Positions 30,142 through 38,152 of a stretch of 64,000 nt of DNA are shown piece after piece. Location of the stretch: positions 1 to 64,000 of the forward strand of contig CAIQKM010000100.1 of assembly GCA_903872345.1 (NCBI GenBank). The letters run 5' to 3'. A program made the position numbers and the translations under genes. The notes beneath the pieces are model-generated. The model made no database searches, was not told the DNA's origin, and saw nothing but the letters and a program-made list of their open reading frames with translations. The stretch is from an uncultured Verrucomicrobia subdivision 3 bacterium (GTDB taxonomy: Bacteria; Verrucomicrobiota; Verrucomicrobiia; Limisphaerales; UBA11358). Numbering within the stretch: the stretch's first letter is position 1; each line of letters opens with the position of its first letter.

Positions 30142-30254
30142 TAGATAAAATCGAGCTGGTTATATTACGCCAAACCGGCTCCGGCGCAACCACAAAATCA
30201 TTAAAAATTCCCTTCAAAAATGCCGCCGTTTCCGGCATTTTAAGCTGATACGTT

Positions 30255-31157
30255 ATGGCTTCCCAAAAAACGCCGTTTGATTTGAACCAGTATCTGGTCA
30301 CCCGCACTGAAACCGTCAACCGGGCCATGGACCGTTTCCTGCCCTCGGAAAAGACCCGGCCTGTGACCATCCACAAGGCCATGCGCTATTCCATTTTTGC
30401 CGGTGGCAAGCGGATGCGTCCGGCCCTCCTGCTGGCGGCGGCGGAAGCCTGCGGCGGCAAGCCGGCGGATGCCCTGCCGCTGGCCTGTGCGGTGGAATGT
30501 ATTCACACCTATTCGCTGATTCACGATGATCTGCCCGCGATGGACAACGACGATTTTCGCCGGGGCAAGCCGACCAGTCACAAGGTGTTCGGCGAAGGCA
30601 TTGCGGTGCTGGCCGGGGATGCGCTGCTGACGCAGGCGTTTGAGATTGCCGCGCAGGCCAAGGGTTGGCCGCGCTATCCGCATCGCGAACTGATCTTGGA
30701 AATCGCCCGGGCCTCCGGTTCATTGCAGTTGGTTGGCGGTCAGGTGGCCGACCTCGAAGGCGAAAACAAAAAGCTCTCCGTGGCGGAACTGCGCTACATC
30801 CATGAGCGGAAGACGTCCGCGCTCCTGTGCTGTTCCGTCCGTCTCGGCGGCATGAGCGCGAACTGCACGCCCGCGCAGTTGCAGGCGCTCACGGACTTCG
30901 GCTACCACGTCGGCCTCGCGTTCCAGGTGATTGACGACATCCTCGATGTGACCCAGACGAGCGAGCAGCTCGGCAAAACCGCCGGCAAGGATGTGGCGGT
31001 GCAAAAGGCCACGTATCCGTCCATTGTGGGCTTGGAAAAATCGCGCAAGATCGCCGCGCAACTGACGGACAAGGCCTTTGCCGCGCTGAAAATTTTCAAG
31101 GGCCGCGCCGAGGCGCTGGAAGGCATTGCGCAGTATTTGCTGAAGCGGGACAAGTAA
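30255..31157 (+). CDS. ispA: Polyprenyl diphosphate synthase (farnesyl/geranylgeranyl type)
   Basis: 300 aa. Condenses IPP with DMAPP/GPP to give farnesyl or geranylgeranyl diphosphate for undecaprenol and quinone side chains. GGKRMRP (IPP binding), first Asp motif in IHDDLPAMDNDDFRRGKPT, KTSALLCCSVRLGG, and second Asp motif VIDDILDVTQTSEQLGKTAGKD. The DDxxxxD spacing is that of bacterial IspA. Product length cannot be fixed from the sequence, though the two residues before the first motif (Ile-His) fit a C15 or C20 product. Confidence 0.93.
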   Translation: MASQKTPFDLNQYLVTRTETVNRAMDRFLPSEKTRPVTIHKAMRYSIFAGGKRMRPALLLAAAEACGGKPADALPLACAVECIHTYSLIHDDLPAMDNDDFRRGKPTSHKVFGEGIAVLAGDALLTQAFEIAAQAKGWPRYPHRELILEIARASGSLQLVGGQVADLEGENKKLSVAELRYIHERKTSALLCCSVRLGGMSANCTPAQLQALTDFGYHVGLAFQVIDDILDVTQTSEQLGKTAGKDVAVQKATYPSIVGLEKSRKIAAQLTDKAFAALKIFKGRAEALEGIAQYLLKRDK

Positions 31158-31207
31158 GCGGGGCCGGTGATCTCAAATTTAAAATTTGGGATTTCAAATT
31201 GAAAAAC

Positions 31208-31246
31208 AAATCAGCCGCCCGGGGCGAACCCGCCGGCGGCTGATTT
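31208..31246. terminator. Bidirectional terminator between ispA and the lipoprotein gene
   Basis: Perfect 12-bp stem AAATCAGCCGCC / GGCGGCTGATTT with a 15-base loop. T-rich on the minus-strand exit (GTTTTTC) and weaker on the plus-strand exit. Confidence 0.8.
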
Positions 31247-31270
31247 ATTGAAACTGGCGGTTGACGCGGC

Positions 31271-31666
31271 TTAGCGGGTCAATTGGATGGCGATCTCTTT
31301 TTCGAGTTCGTGGGTCAGGTTCTGGTCGCGAAAGCCGTATTTGGTGCGGGCCTGCACATCCACCTGGGTCGTGGTCGTATCCACGGAAGCCACGCGCACC
31401 CAGACGGTCCGCTGATCCACCTTGGCTTCGAGCGAGCGGACGACATTGGTGCTGTCATGCGGCACGTATTCCTTTACGAGCACGCCGTTGCTCTGGATTA
31501 CGGAAAGGGCGGCGGCATAAACCTGTTCGGGGGTGCGCTGGTAGCGGCCGGCCATGGAGTCCTGGCCAAAGCTGGAGGCAAAGGTGTGGGTGTCGGACAC
31601 GGTGCTGACGCAACCGGTGCCAATGAGGGCCGCAGCGGCCAAAAAAGCGAAAATGGTCTTTTTCAT
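31271..31666 (-). CDS. Small putative lipoprotein, conserved hypothetical
   Basis: 131 aa. A signal sequence MKKTIFAFLAAAALIGTGC with a lipobox-like Cys at 19, then SMAGRYQRTPEQVYAAAL and SVIQSNGVLVKEYV, resembling small DUF3568-like envelope proteins. Acts outside the cytoplasm; role unknown. The frame remains open far upstream, antisense to gspF, but the start at 31666 with its signal sequence is clear. Divergent from gspF across 150 bp. Confidence 0.8.
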   Translation of the reverse strand: MKKTIFAFLAAAALIGTGCVSTVSDTHTFASSFGQDSMAGRYQRTPEQVYAAALSVIQSNGVLVKEYVPHDSTNVVRSLEAKVDQRTVWVRVASVDTTTTQVDVQARTKYGFRDQNLTHELEKEIAIQLTR

Positions 31667-31816
31667 ACTTGCCTCAATGCAACCGAAAACGCCCCGCAGG
31701 TCAAGCCGATTCGCAGGGGAGGGCCGCTCCGGCCGCAGCGCGCGCGGCTGCGCCCCGCTTTTTGAGCCGCAATATTTGAAACTTTCGGCCGGCGCCGGTT
31801 TTTGATACAAGACGCT

Positions 31817-33103
31817 ATGCCGCAGTTTTCCTACAAGGCCCGCAAACGTTCCGGTGAGTTGCTCGAAGGCGCGCTGGATGCCGCCGACCGGGCGGCCGCG
31901 CTGACGCAGATTCAACGGCTGGGGTTGTTTCCCCTGTCTGTGGAGGCGGCGCGTGCCGGCGCGTCCGGCGCGGCGACGCCCGGCGCGGCGGCGGGCATCA
32001 AGCTTTCCTCCTTCCTGCCGCAGTCCATGCGCGAGTCCATGCAGCAGCAGCGCAAGCCCAAGTTGCAGGAACTGGCCAACTACACCACCCAGCTCGCCAA
32101 TCTGCTGCACTCCGGCATGCCGCTGACGGTGGCGCTGGGCAGCATGGTGAACCTGGAATCCAAGGGCATCCCCTCGGAAGTCAGCAAGGAACTGAAGCAG
32201 GAGGTCACCGCCGGGCGCAGCATGTCCGACGCCATGGCCCGCCAGCCCCGCATTTTTTCCGATCTCTACGTCAACATGGTGCGCGCCGGCGAGCAAAGCG
32301 GTTCGCTGGTGCAGGTGCTGCGCCGCATGGCCGCGCATTTTCAGCAGTTCGCCGCCGTCCAGTCGAAGGTCACGGCCGCGCTGATTTACCCGGCCCTCGT
32401 CTCCTGCCTCGGCGTGGGCATCGTGGCCTTCTTCATGTTCTTCATGCTCCCGCGGTTCACGGATATTTTCTCCGGGTTCAACATTGAACTCCCGCTGCCC
32501 ACCCGCATGTTGATGGGCGGCAGCGCCCTGCTGCTCAAATTCTGGTGGCTGCTGGCAATGCTCATCATTGCGGCGGTGGTGATGTTCAAACGCTTTTCCT
32601 CCAGCGAAAGCGGCGCCCGGAAACTGGATGTCTGGCGCCTGAGAGCCCCGCTGTTCGGCAAGGTGATGCGCTTGAATGTGTTTGGCCAGTTTGCGCGCAC
32701 GCTCGGCACGTTGCTGCAAAACGGCGTGCCGCTGCTGACGGCCCTCAAGATCACCGAACAGGTGATGACCAACCGGCTCATCAAGGAGGCCATCGCCAAA
32801 ACCCGCGAAGCCGTCACCGACGGCAAAACCCTCGCGCAACCGCTGGCGCAGAGCAAGGTGTTCCCGCAATTGATGGTGGACCTCGTCCGCATCGGCGAGG
32901 AAACGGGCGACGTGCCCGGCGCGCTCAACAATCTCGCGGACACCTATGAGGGCGAATTGGATATCGCCTTGCGCCTGCTCACCCAGCTCATCGAACCCAT
33001 CCTGATCATTGCCATGGCCGTGATCGTGGGCTTCCTGCTGCTGTGCGTGATGCTGCCCATGTTCAGCCTGATTTCGCACATCAGCTCCACCACCGCCAAA
33101 TGA
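31817..33103 (+). CDS. gspF: Type II secretion / type IV pilus inner-membrane platform protein
   Basis: 428 aa GspF/PilC family. Begins FSYKARKRSGELLEGALDAA, then two homologous T2SSF domains: LANYTTQLANLLHSGMPL (near residue 95) and FARTLGTLLQNGVPLLTALK (near 295). Each is followed by a membrane segment (LVSCLGVGIVAFFMFFMLPRF and PILIIAMAVIVGFLLLCVML). It anchors the ATPase to the pseudopilus. ATG at 31817 chosen. It overlaps the next gene by 4 bp, heading an operon F-H-I-J-K; no gspE, D, G, L or M is seen. Confidence 0.95.
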   Translation: MPQFSYKARKRSGELLEGALDAADRAAALTQIQRLGLFPLSVEAARAGASGAATPGAAAGIKLSSFLPQSMRESMQQQRKPKLQELANYTTQLANLLHSGMPLTVALGSMVNLESKGIPSEVSKELKQEVTAGRSMSDAMARQPRIFSDLYVNMVRAGEQSGSLVQVLRRMAAHFQQFAAVQSKVTAALIYPALVSCLGVGIVAFFMFFMLPRFTDIFSGFNIELPLPTRMLMGGSALLLKFWWLLAMLIIAAVVMFKRFSSSESGARKLDVWRLRAPLFGKVMRLNVFGQFARTLGTLLQNGVPLLTALKITEQVMTNRLIKEAIAKTREAVTDGKTLAQPLAQSKVFPQLMVDLVRIGEETGDVPGALNNLADTYEGELDIALRLLTQLIEPILIIAMAVIVGFLLLCVMLPMFSLISHISSTTAK

Positions 33104-33645
33104 CCGTTGCGCCGCGTTCCAGACCAGGTTCGCCCGGTTTCACCCTGATTGAAATCATGGTGGTGATTGCCATCATGGGCCTCGTCATCGCCATGGGCAT
33201 GCCCTCCATCATCACCGCCTTCAAGCGCGAAGGCATGCGCAAGGCCATCTACGATGTCGAGGAAGTCTGCCGGAACGCCCGCGCGCAGGCGATTTTCGGC
33301 AACAAAACCACCTGCGTTTATTTTTATCCGCAGCCGGCCGACCGGCGGTATCAGCTTGGCGGCGACCCCGTGGTGGGCGGCGCGGCGCTGGCCGATGTGG
33401 CTTCCACTTCCACCACCTCCGCCGGCGGCAGCGAGACCAGCGGCGTATTGCCCGAGGGCGTGCAGATGGACATGCTGGATATCAACCTCCAGGACTTTGC
33501 CGAATCCCCGTGGGGCCGGGTCCGATTTTTTCCGAACGGCACCTGCGATGAAATGGTGCTGGTGCTCCAATACAAGGATCAGTTCCGCAAGATCACGCTG
33601 GAATATTCCACCGCCATGACCGATGTGACGGAGGTGAACAAGTGA
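33100..33645 (+). CDS. gspH: GspH-like minor pseudopilin
   Basis: 181 aa. Leader ends at Gly before FTLIEIMVVIAIMGLVIAMG, with MTVAPRSRPGSPG cleaved by the prepilin peptidase. C-terminal part has IYDVEEVCRNARAQAIFGNK like GspH/FimT. ATGA overlap with gspF and GTGA overlap with gspI. The middle holds a Thr/Ser-rich loop (STSTTSAGGSETSG). GspH identity is by operon position and the RNARAQAI-type helix. Confidence 0.85.
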   Translation: MTVAPRSRPGSPGFTLIEIMVVIAIMGLVIAMGMPSIITAFKREGMRKAIYDVEEVCRNARAQAIFGNKTTCVYFYPQPADRRYQLGGDPVVGGAALADVASTSTTSAGGSETSGVLPEGVQMDMLDINLQDFAESPWGRVRFFPNGTCDEMVLVLQYKDQFRKITLEYSTAMTDVTEVNK

Positions 33646-34067
33646 AGGTGAACGGCCAACCCCGCGCCCGCGCCGCGTTTTCGCTCATCGAGGTGATGAT
33701 CGCCATTGCCATCTTTTTCGGCGCGCTGTTCGTCATTCTGGGGCTTGTTTCGGGATCGCTGTCCGGGGCGCGGCATCTGGAGCGTCCGCTGCTGGATGCC
33801 AGCGTGGTGGCCTCCCAAATGTCCCTGACGAACAAGCTCTCGGAAGGCGGCAGTTCCGGCGATCTCGGCGACCTGCTGGGCAGCGCCTACAATGGCTGCG
33901 AATGGGACGCCCAGGTGGTGGAAGTGCAGAGCAACAAACTGTTCGGCGCGGAAATCGTCCTGCACGGGCAGGAAAGGGGCAAGCCGGTGGAATCGAAAAT
34001 GACGATCCTCCTGTTCCGGCCGGATTCCCCCGCCGGCAGCCTGGAAGGAGCAACGGTGCGCCGATGA
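33642..34067 (+). CDS. gspI: GspI-like minor pseudopilin
   Basis: 141 aa; GTG start at 33642 inside the end of gspH. Prepilin segment AFSLIEVMIAIAIFFGALFV follows a short leader MKVNGQPRARA, with Ala rather than Gly at -1. In the type II pseudopilus GspI starts the I-J-K tip complex, and its position before gspJ and gspK agrees. Stops 4 bp into gspJ. Confidence 0.8.
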   Translation: MKVNGQPRARAAFSLIEVMIAIAIFFGALFVILGLVSGSLSGARHLERPLLDASVVASQMSLTNKLSEGGSSGDLGDLLGSAYNGCEWDAQVVEVQSNKLFGAEIVLHGQERGKPVESKMTILLFRPDSPAGSLEGATVRR

Positions 34068-35026
34068 AGCTGTTCGCTCAATATTCGCAGCCAGCCTTGC
34101 CCGTAGCGGCAGGCATCCTGCCTGCCGTGGAGCCGGTGCTTCCAGCCCGGCGGGAAGACCTCCGCCCGACTGGTGGCGGTGGAACAGTTCGAGCAGGTTC
34201 AGACGTGGGCGACGCAAACCCGGGTGGCAGGATGCCGCCCTCCACGTCAGGCCGGGAGGCCCGACGCTACGCTTCGCGCCAGCGCGGTTTTACGCTCGTG
34301 GAAATCCTCGTGGCCCTCGCCATCCTGGGGATGATCGTCTCCGCCATTTATGCCACGTGGATTCTGATTCTCCGCTCCTCGGCCATGGCCCAGTTCGTGG
34401 CCGCCCGCGCCCAGCGCGAGCGCATCGCCGTCCGCACCGTCGAAGATGCCCTGATCTGTTCGCAGTCCTTTCAGGCCTCGATGAAGTATTACAGTTTCAT
34501 CGTGATCAACGGCGAGGAACCGATCCTCAGTTTTACCGCGCGCGTCCCCGAGGTTTTTCCCCGCAACGGCAAATTTAACGACATGAATCTGCGCCGCCTG
34601 AACTTCACCCTGGAAGAAGGCACGGGCGAGGAGCACGGCAAAAATTTGGTGCTGCGGCAGAATCCCATCCTGATGGACATGGACGAGGATGAGAAAAAAT
34701 TTCCGCTCGTGCTCGCGCATGGCGTGAAAACGTTTGGCGTGGATTGCTGGGACACCAACAAGCTCGACTGGGTGGAGGAATGGGACAACACCAACGCCAT
34801 TCCGCCCGTGGTGCGCATTCGTTTGCAACTGGACGGCGACGCCAATGCCGCCGATGCCACCGCCTTGACCGTGGTGCGCCTCGTGGCGATGCCCTGTGAA
34901 ATGATGCCGGCCAACATTCAGATGCCCAACGGCGGCGGCCCGGGCGGACCCGGCGGACCCGGATTGCCCGGCGTACCGGGTGGTCCCGGCGGCCTGCCGC
35001 CGCTCAACCCGGGACGGGGACGTTAA
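34064..35026 (+). CDS. gspJ: GspJ-like minor pseudopilin with repeat-derived leader and collagen-like tail
   Basis: 320 aa. The ATG at 34064 overlaps the gspI stop by 4 bp, so it is the coupled start. The expected cleavage site Gly-Phe in QRGFTLVEILVALAILGMIV comes only at residue 75, after an unusually long leader. Residues about 14-69 are encoded by a dispersed repeat element (34103-34270, 168 bp) matching a non-coding copy at 57952. Without it the leader would be about 19 residues, within the normal range. The C-terminus is a Gly-x-Pro tail (GGPGGPGGPGLPGVPGGPGG, then LPPLNPGRGR) like a short collagen stalk. A later internal start cannot be excluded. Confidence 0.85.
   Translation: MKLFAQYSQPALPVAAGILPAVEPVLPARREDLRPTGGGGTVRAGSDVGDANPGGRMPPSTSGREARRYASRQRGFTLVEILVALAILGMIVSAIYATWILILRSSAMAQFVAARAQRERIAVRTVEDALICSQSFQASMKYYSFIVINGEEPILSFTARVPEVFPRNGKFNDMNLRRLNFTLEEGTGEEHGKNLVLRQNPILMDMDEDEKKFPLVLAHGVKTFGVDCWDTNKLDWVEEWDNTNAIPPVVRIRLQLDGDANAADATALTVVRLVAMPCEMMPANIQMPNGGGPGGPGGPGLPGVPGGPGGLPPLNPGRGR
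34103..34270. repeat. GTAGCGGCGGGC element inserted inside gspJ, copy A
   Basis: Begins GTAGCGGCAGGCATCCTGCC and ends GGCCCGACGCTAC. It contains the shared interior GAGCCGGTGCTTCCAGCCCG seen at 57952-58117. Length 168 bp is a multiple of three and contains no stop in the gspJ frame (encodes PAVEPVLPARR). Confidence 0.85.
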
Positions 35027-36109
35027 ATGAACATTTCCTCGCGCAAATCAACTTTTGCTTCCGCCGGCATCGCGCTCATCGTGGTGATGATCTCGGTGGC
35101 CGTGCTTTCCGTTTTGGCGGTGGGGCTGGCCCTGATGATGAAGACGGAAATTCGCCTGGCGCAGAATGCGGATTCCGAGGAACAGATTTACTGGCTGGGC
35201 CGCTCCGGCGTGGAACTGGCGCGCTGGGTGCTGGCGCAGGAAGCTTCCATTCCCAACGAACCGTATGATTCGCTCAATCAGATCTGGGCGGGCGGTCCCG
35301 GCGGCATGGATGAGACCAACAGCCCGCTGAACGGCGTTTCCCTGCAGGACTATCAGGTGGGCGAGGGAACCGTCTCGCTCAGGATCATTGACCTCGAACG
35401 CAAGGTGAACATCAATTCCGCCGACCCGGTGCTGCTGCGGCAGGCCTTTACCGTGATGGGCGTGGATGCCAATGATGTTTCCACGCTGGTGGATTCCATT
35501 GGCGACTGGATTGATCCCGACGATCTGCCGCGCACCGCCGGCGCGGAGAGTGATTATTACCAGAGCCTTTCGCCGGCCTACCTGGCCAAAAATGGACCGC
35601 TAGACGATTCGACCGAATTGCTTTATATAAAAGGTGTGACGCCGGAAATGTACTGGGGGCCGGCCGCCGGCCAGCATACCGGCACGGGCGTCCATCAGAA
35701 GCTGGGCTTTGGCAATGCGCCCGGGCAGGAGCCGCAGTACGCGTTTGGCATGGTGGATGTGTTCACGCCGTTTTCCTCCGGCCGCATCAACATCAACACC
35801 GCCGATGCCAACGTCCTGCAAATGATTCCCGGCGTGGATGAAAACACCGCCCAGGACATCATCAAGGCCCGGTCCGGCCCCGATGGCGTGGACGGTACGG
35901 TGGATGATACGCCGTTTCGCAGTCCCGGCGAACTGGCCAAGGTGGACCAGCAACTCGCGCAGCAGGCCGGTCGGTTTTGCGATGTGCGCAGCCATACGTT
36001 TGAAGTTCACGTGACCGCCCATTACGGCAACGCCCAGCGCGAATTTATCGCCATCATCGTCCGCAATTCCAACAAAGATGTGCGCGTGGTCGGCTTCCGC
36101 TGGAATTAG
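35027..36109 (+). CDS. gspK: GspK-like minor pseudopilin
   Basis: 360 aa. N-terminal helix GIALIVVMISVAVLSVLAVG, then SGVELARWVLAQE and the GspK-type domain with VNINSADPVLLRQAF near residue 130. A C-terminal helix-hairpin-helix-like block is GRININTADANVLQMIPGVD. GspK caps the pseudopilus and has no Glu at +5 of the mature form, as here. ATG begins directly after the gspJ stop. Last gene of the operon; a palindrome follows at 36124. Confidence 0.9.
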   Translation: MNISSRKSTFASAGIALIVVMISVAVLSVLAVGLALMMKTEIRLAQNADSEEQIYWLGRSGVELARWVLAQEASIPNEPYDSLNQIWAGGPGGMDETNSPLNGVSLQDYQVGEGTVSLRIIDLERKVNINSADPVLLRQAFTVMGVDANDVSTLVDSIGDWIDPDDLPRTAGAESDYYQSLSPAYLAKNGPLDDSTELLYIKGVTPEMYWGPAAGQHTGTGVHQKLGFGNAPGQEPQYAFGMVDVFTPFSSGRININTADANVLQMIPGVDENTAQDIIKARSGPDGVDGTVDDTPFRSPGELAKVDQQLAQQAGRFCDVRSHTFEVHVTAHYGNAQREFIAIIVRNSNKDVRVVGFRWN

Positions 36110-36123
36110 GGATTATCTGATAT

Positions 36124-36200
36124 GTAGCAGCCAACGTAAGGAGGCTCAAATATCTTTGGAAACGCTCATTTGTTGAGAGCCTCCTTACGTCGGCTGCCAC
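36124..36200. repeat. Palindromic repeat, GTAGCAGCC family, copy 2 (intact)
   Basis: Arms GTAGCAGCCAACGTAAGGAG (continuing GCTC) and GAGCCTCCTTACGTCGGCTG (continuing CCAC) surround a 29-base interior containing CGCTCATTTGTTGAGAG. It lies 14 bp after gspK and 13 bp before the stop of the convergent hypothetical gene, so it may also terminate both. Confidence 0.88.
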
Positions 36201-36213
36201 TTCCAAGAGACGC

Positions 36214-36663
36214 TCAACGGTTCCCGCTTTTGTTCATCAACTGCTGCTTGAAATCGGCGAGCTGCTTGTCGTAGAAATCCACGGCTTTGTTCGTGGTGGT
36301 GACGGAGGAATTGTAATTCACGAGCGTCACCATGGTGCTGTAAGTGGCGGTGTCGTGCAGCGGGATCACGGCGCGGATGCCGCCCTGCGGTCCGAGGCGG
36401 GAGTAGCAGTCGTTTTCGTGAATCTGTTTCACGACCTCGACGCGGAAGCCGAGTTTGGCGAGAAACATCTGGTAGGAATTGGTCGTGATGAGCGCGGCAT
36501 TCATCAGGCCGCTGTCAATCAGCAGGCGGCTGATAACGGCCTTCAGGGCGCTGAATTCGGGGCGGGCCAGCACGCGGTCAAACCGCTGCGCCTCGGTTTC
36601 GGCCGCAACGGGCGGCGGGACGAGCGGGGCGGCAACGGGCGCGGCGGCGGTTTTGATGGTCAT
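36214..36663 (-). CDS. Hypothetical protein
   Basis: 149 aa, family not recognised. It starts with an Ala/Pro-rich segment (TAAAPVAAPLVPPPVAAETE), then a folded-looking region with RFDRVLARPEFSALKAVISR and VEVVKQIHENDCYSRLGPQG, and a helical C-terminus DFYDKQLADFKQQLMN. No membrane segment or signal peptide. ATG 36663 was chosen because upstream residues fall in a repeat. Convergent with gspK; upstream is a 500-bp repeat field. Confidence 0.55.
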   Translation of the reverse strand: MTIKTAAAPVAAPLVPPPVAAETEAQRFDRVLARPEFSALKAVISRLLIDSGLMNAALITTNSYQMFLAKLGFRVEVVKQIHENDCYSRLGPQGGIRAVIPLHDTATYSTMVTLVNYNSSVTTTNKAVDFYDKQLADFKQQLMNKSGNR

Positions 36664-36781
36664 AAAAATATCGGCAAACGGAAAATGGGTGTGACTCGAC
36701 TGCCCATTGTCGCTGATAACCCCGGGGAAGTCCATGAATGGTTTTGCGGTGCGTTGCTGCGGATGCATCCGCGCACTGCCT

Positions 36782-36893
36782 CCGGAGCGCCGGTCTGTGA
36801 CCGGCTTATATCTCACGATTGTCGCACACGGTTGTTTTTTTACCCGTTTTGCGTAAATGGACGCGCAAAGCCGGCTGCAAGCCGGCGCTCCGG
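36782..36893. repeat. GGAGCGC-hairpin element, variant copy
   Basis: The left end CCGGAGCGCCGGTCTGTGAC continues CGGC; the right end, inverted, reads CCGGAGCGCCGGCTTGCAGC then CGGC. The hairpin stems (GCCGGTC/GACCGGC and GCCGGCT/AGCCGGC) differ from those at 28270 (GCGGCTG/CAGCCGC) but remain paired. Confidence 0.8.
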
Positions 36894-36947
36894 ACGCTGG
36901 ACGGTTCGAGGGGCAATGTCAGAATGCGCCCGCGTTGCTGATTCCGA

Positions 36948-37167
36948 GGGCTGCAAGCCCGCCAGGTTAAAGCCCAGGCGGGAGCGAGTCCGCGAGCGGA
37001 GGCCTGGGTACATGCCATTAAATCATGCTCCGGCCTGTAGGGCCGGCACCGCGTTAATGCCTGCCGGTGTGCCGGCCCTTCAGGCCGGGGGGCTGCGTTA
37101 TAACGGTTGTCCCAGGGCTTGCGCTGCGCGCCGCACCCTGGGCTATAACCTGGCGGGCTTTCAGCCC
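36948..37167. repeat. GGGCTGMAAGCCC element with nested hairpins
   Basis: Terminal inverted repeats of about 30 bp: GGGCTGCAAGCCCGCCAGG at the left and, inverted from the right end, GGGCTGAAAGCCCGCCAGG; both continue TTAWAGCCCAG. Inside are a second inverted pair (CCGGCCTGTAGGGCCGGCAC against GTGCCGGCCCTTCAGGCCGG) and a CCCAGGG/CCCTGGG hairpin. The right end supplies the stop codon of the adjacent Wzz-like gene. With 36782-36893 it accounts for most of the gene-free 36664-37160 stretch. Confidence 0.8.
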
Positions 37168-38138
37168 TTGGCATTTTCCTGCCGCCGGGCGAGCCACACG
37201 GCCACGCCGCCGGCCAGTACACCCAGCACCGTGGCCATTAACAGCGTGAGGGCGAGACACAACGGTTTGTTGGGGCGGACGGGATATTTGCCGGGTTCGG
37301 CATAATCAGTAAGAGCCGCACCGGAGTTCACGGGTAGAAGTGAGCCATGCTTTTCATACTCAATTTTTTCCTTCAGCAGTTGGTGCAATTCCTGACGTTT
37401 CTCCAGTTGATGCTTTTCATTCAGGTAAGACTTGGCATTAGCTATGGCTTGATCAGGATTCTTTCCTGTGTCAACTGAACCGGATTCAATATGATGCTGC
37501 TGTTCGATCAAAACCAAGTTGCTTTGAAGGGTGTGGATTTCCTGTTCCTCGTCTTCGTACTGTGCCTGCAAAATGGCGATAGACTTTTGGGTCGCCAACA
37601 CCTGTTGCTTCTGGCGGATATCAACGTAGCAGCCAGCCACGGTATTTGCGATCGCCGCCGCCTCGTTCCGATCCTCACTAAATGAGGTAATACTCACCAG
37701 CTTGGTGTTACCCACCGGAGCCAGTTGCAGGTGTTTCTTTAATAGCGCAATAGTCTCATACATTGTGAGCGTCTGCCCGCCATAATAGCGCTGCCCCCAT
37801 TTGGCATTCAGATTCAAAGTGACGACCACATTGCTCAATACAATCACCGACTGCATTTCCTCAAAGGTGGTCAGGATGAAATAGGGATCATAAGTAGGTG
37901 AGTTGGTGTTAAACACAAAGTCGATGCCTCTGACGGCCGGCCAGTTATGTCCTACGACATCCGGCTGGTCATGGATGATGCTCACTCGCGCGGTGCTCGC
38001 ATACATTTCCGGCAGGACGAAAGTAATGGCCGCACCGGTAATCATGACGGTCACAAACACCGCCGCAAAGACCCGCCAGAACACGCCGCGCAGGTGGGGC
38101 GATGATGCCGTGACTTTGATGGCTGGATTGGCATTCAC
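37161..38138 (-). CDS. Wzz-like polysaccharide co-polymerase 1
   Basis: About 325 aa chain-length/export regulator in the inner membrane. N-terminal helix near residues 23-43 (VFVTVMITGAAITFVLPEMY), periplasmic coiled-coil region (EDEEQEIHTLQSNLVLIEQQ), and C-terminal helix after the Pro-rich motif GKYPVRPNKPLCL. No tyrosine-kinase domain. GTG at 38138 starts 15 bp after the previous gene. It is the last of three paralogues; its stop codon lies in the end of a repeat element. Confidence 0.85.
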   Translation of the reverse strand: MNANPAIKVTASSPHLRGVFWRVFAAVFVTVMITGAAITFVLPEMYASTARVSIIHDQPDVVGHNWPAVRGIDFVFNTNSPTYDPYFILTTFEEMQSVIVLSNVVVTLNLNAKWGQRYYGGQTLTMYETIALLKKHLQLAPVGNTKLVSITSFSEDRNEAAAIANTVAGCYVDIRQKQQVLATQKSIAILQAQYEDEEQEIHTLQSNLVLIEQQHHIESGSVDTGKNPDQAIANAKSYLNEKHQLEKRQELHQLLKEKIEYEKHGSLLPVNSGAALTDYAEPGKYPVRPNKPLCLALTLLMATVLGVLAGGVAVWLARRQENAKG

Positions 38139-38152
38139 GGATTTGAATGTGT

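Noticed and set aside
31667..33079. Upstream extension of the lipoprotein frame, antisense to gspF
   Set aside because: The signal sequence at 31666 defines the start, and the extension lacks any protein-like motif while gspF on the other strand is clear.
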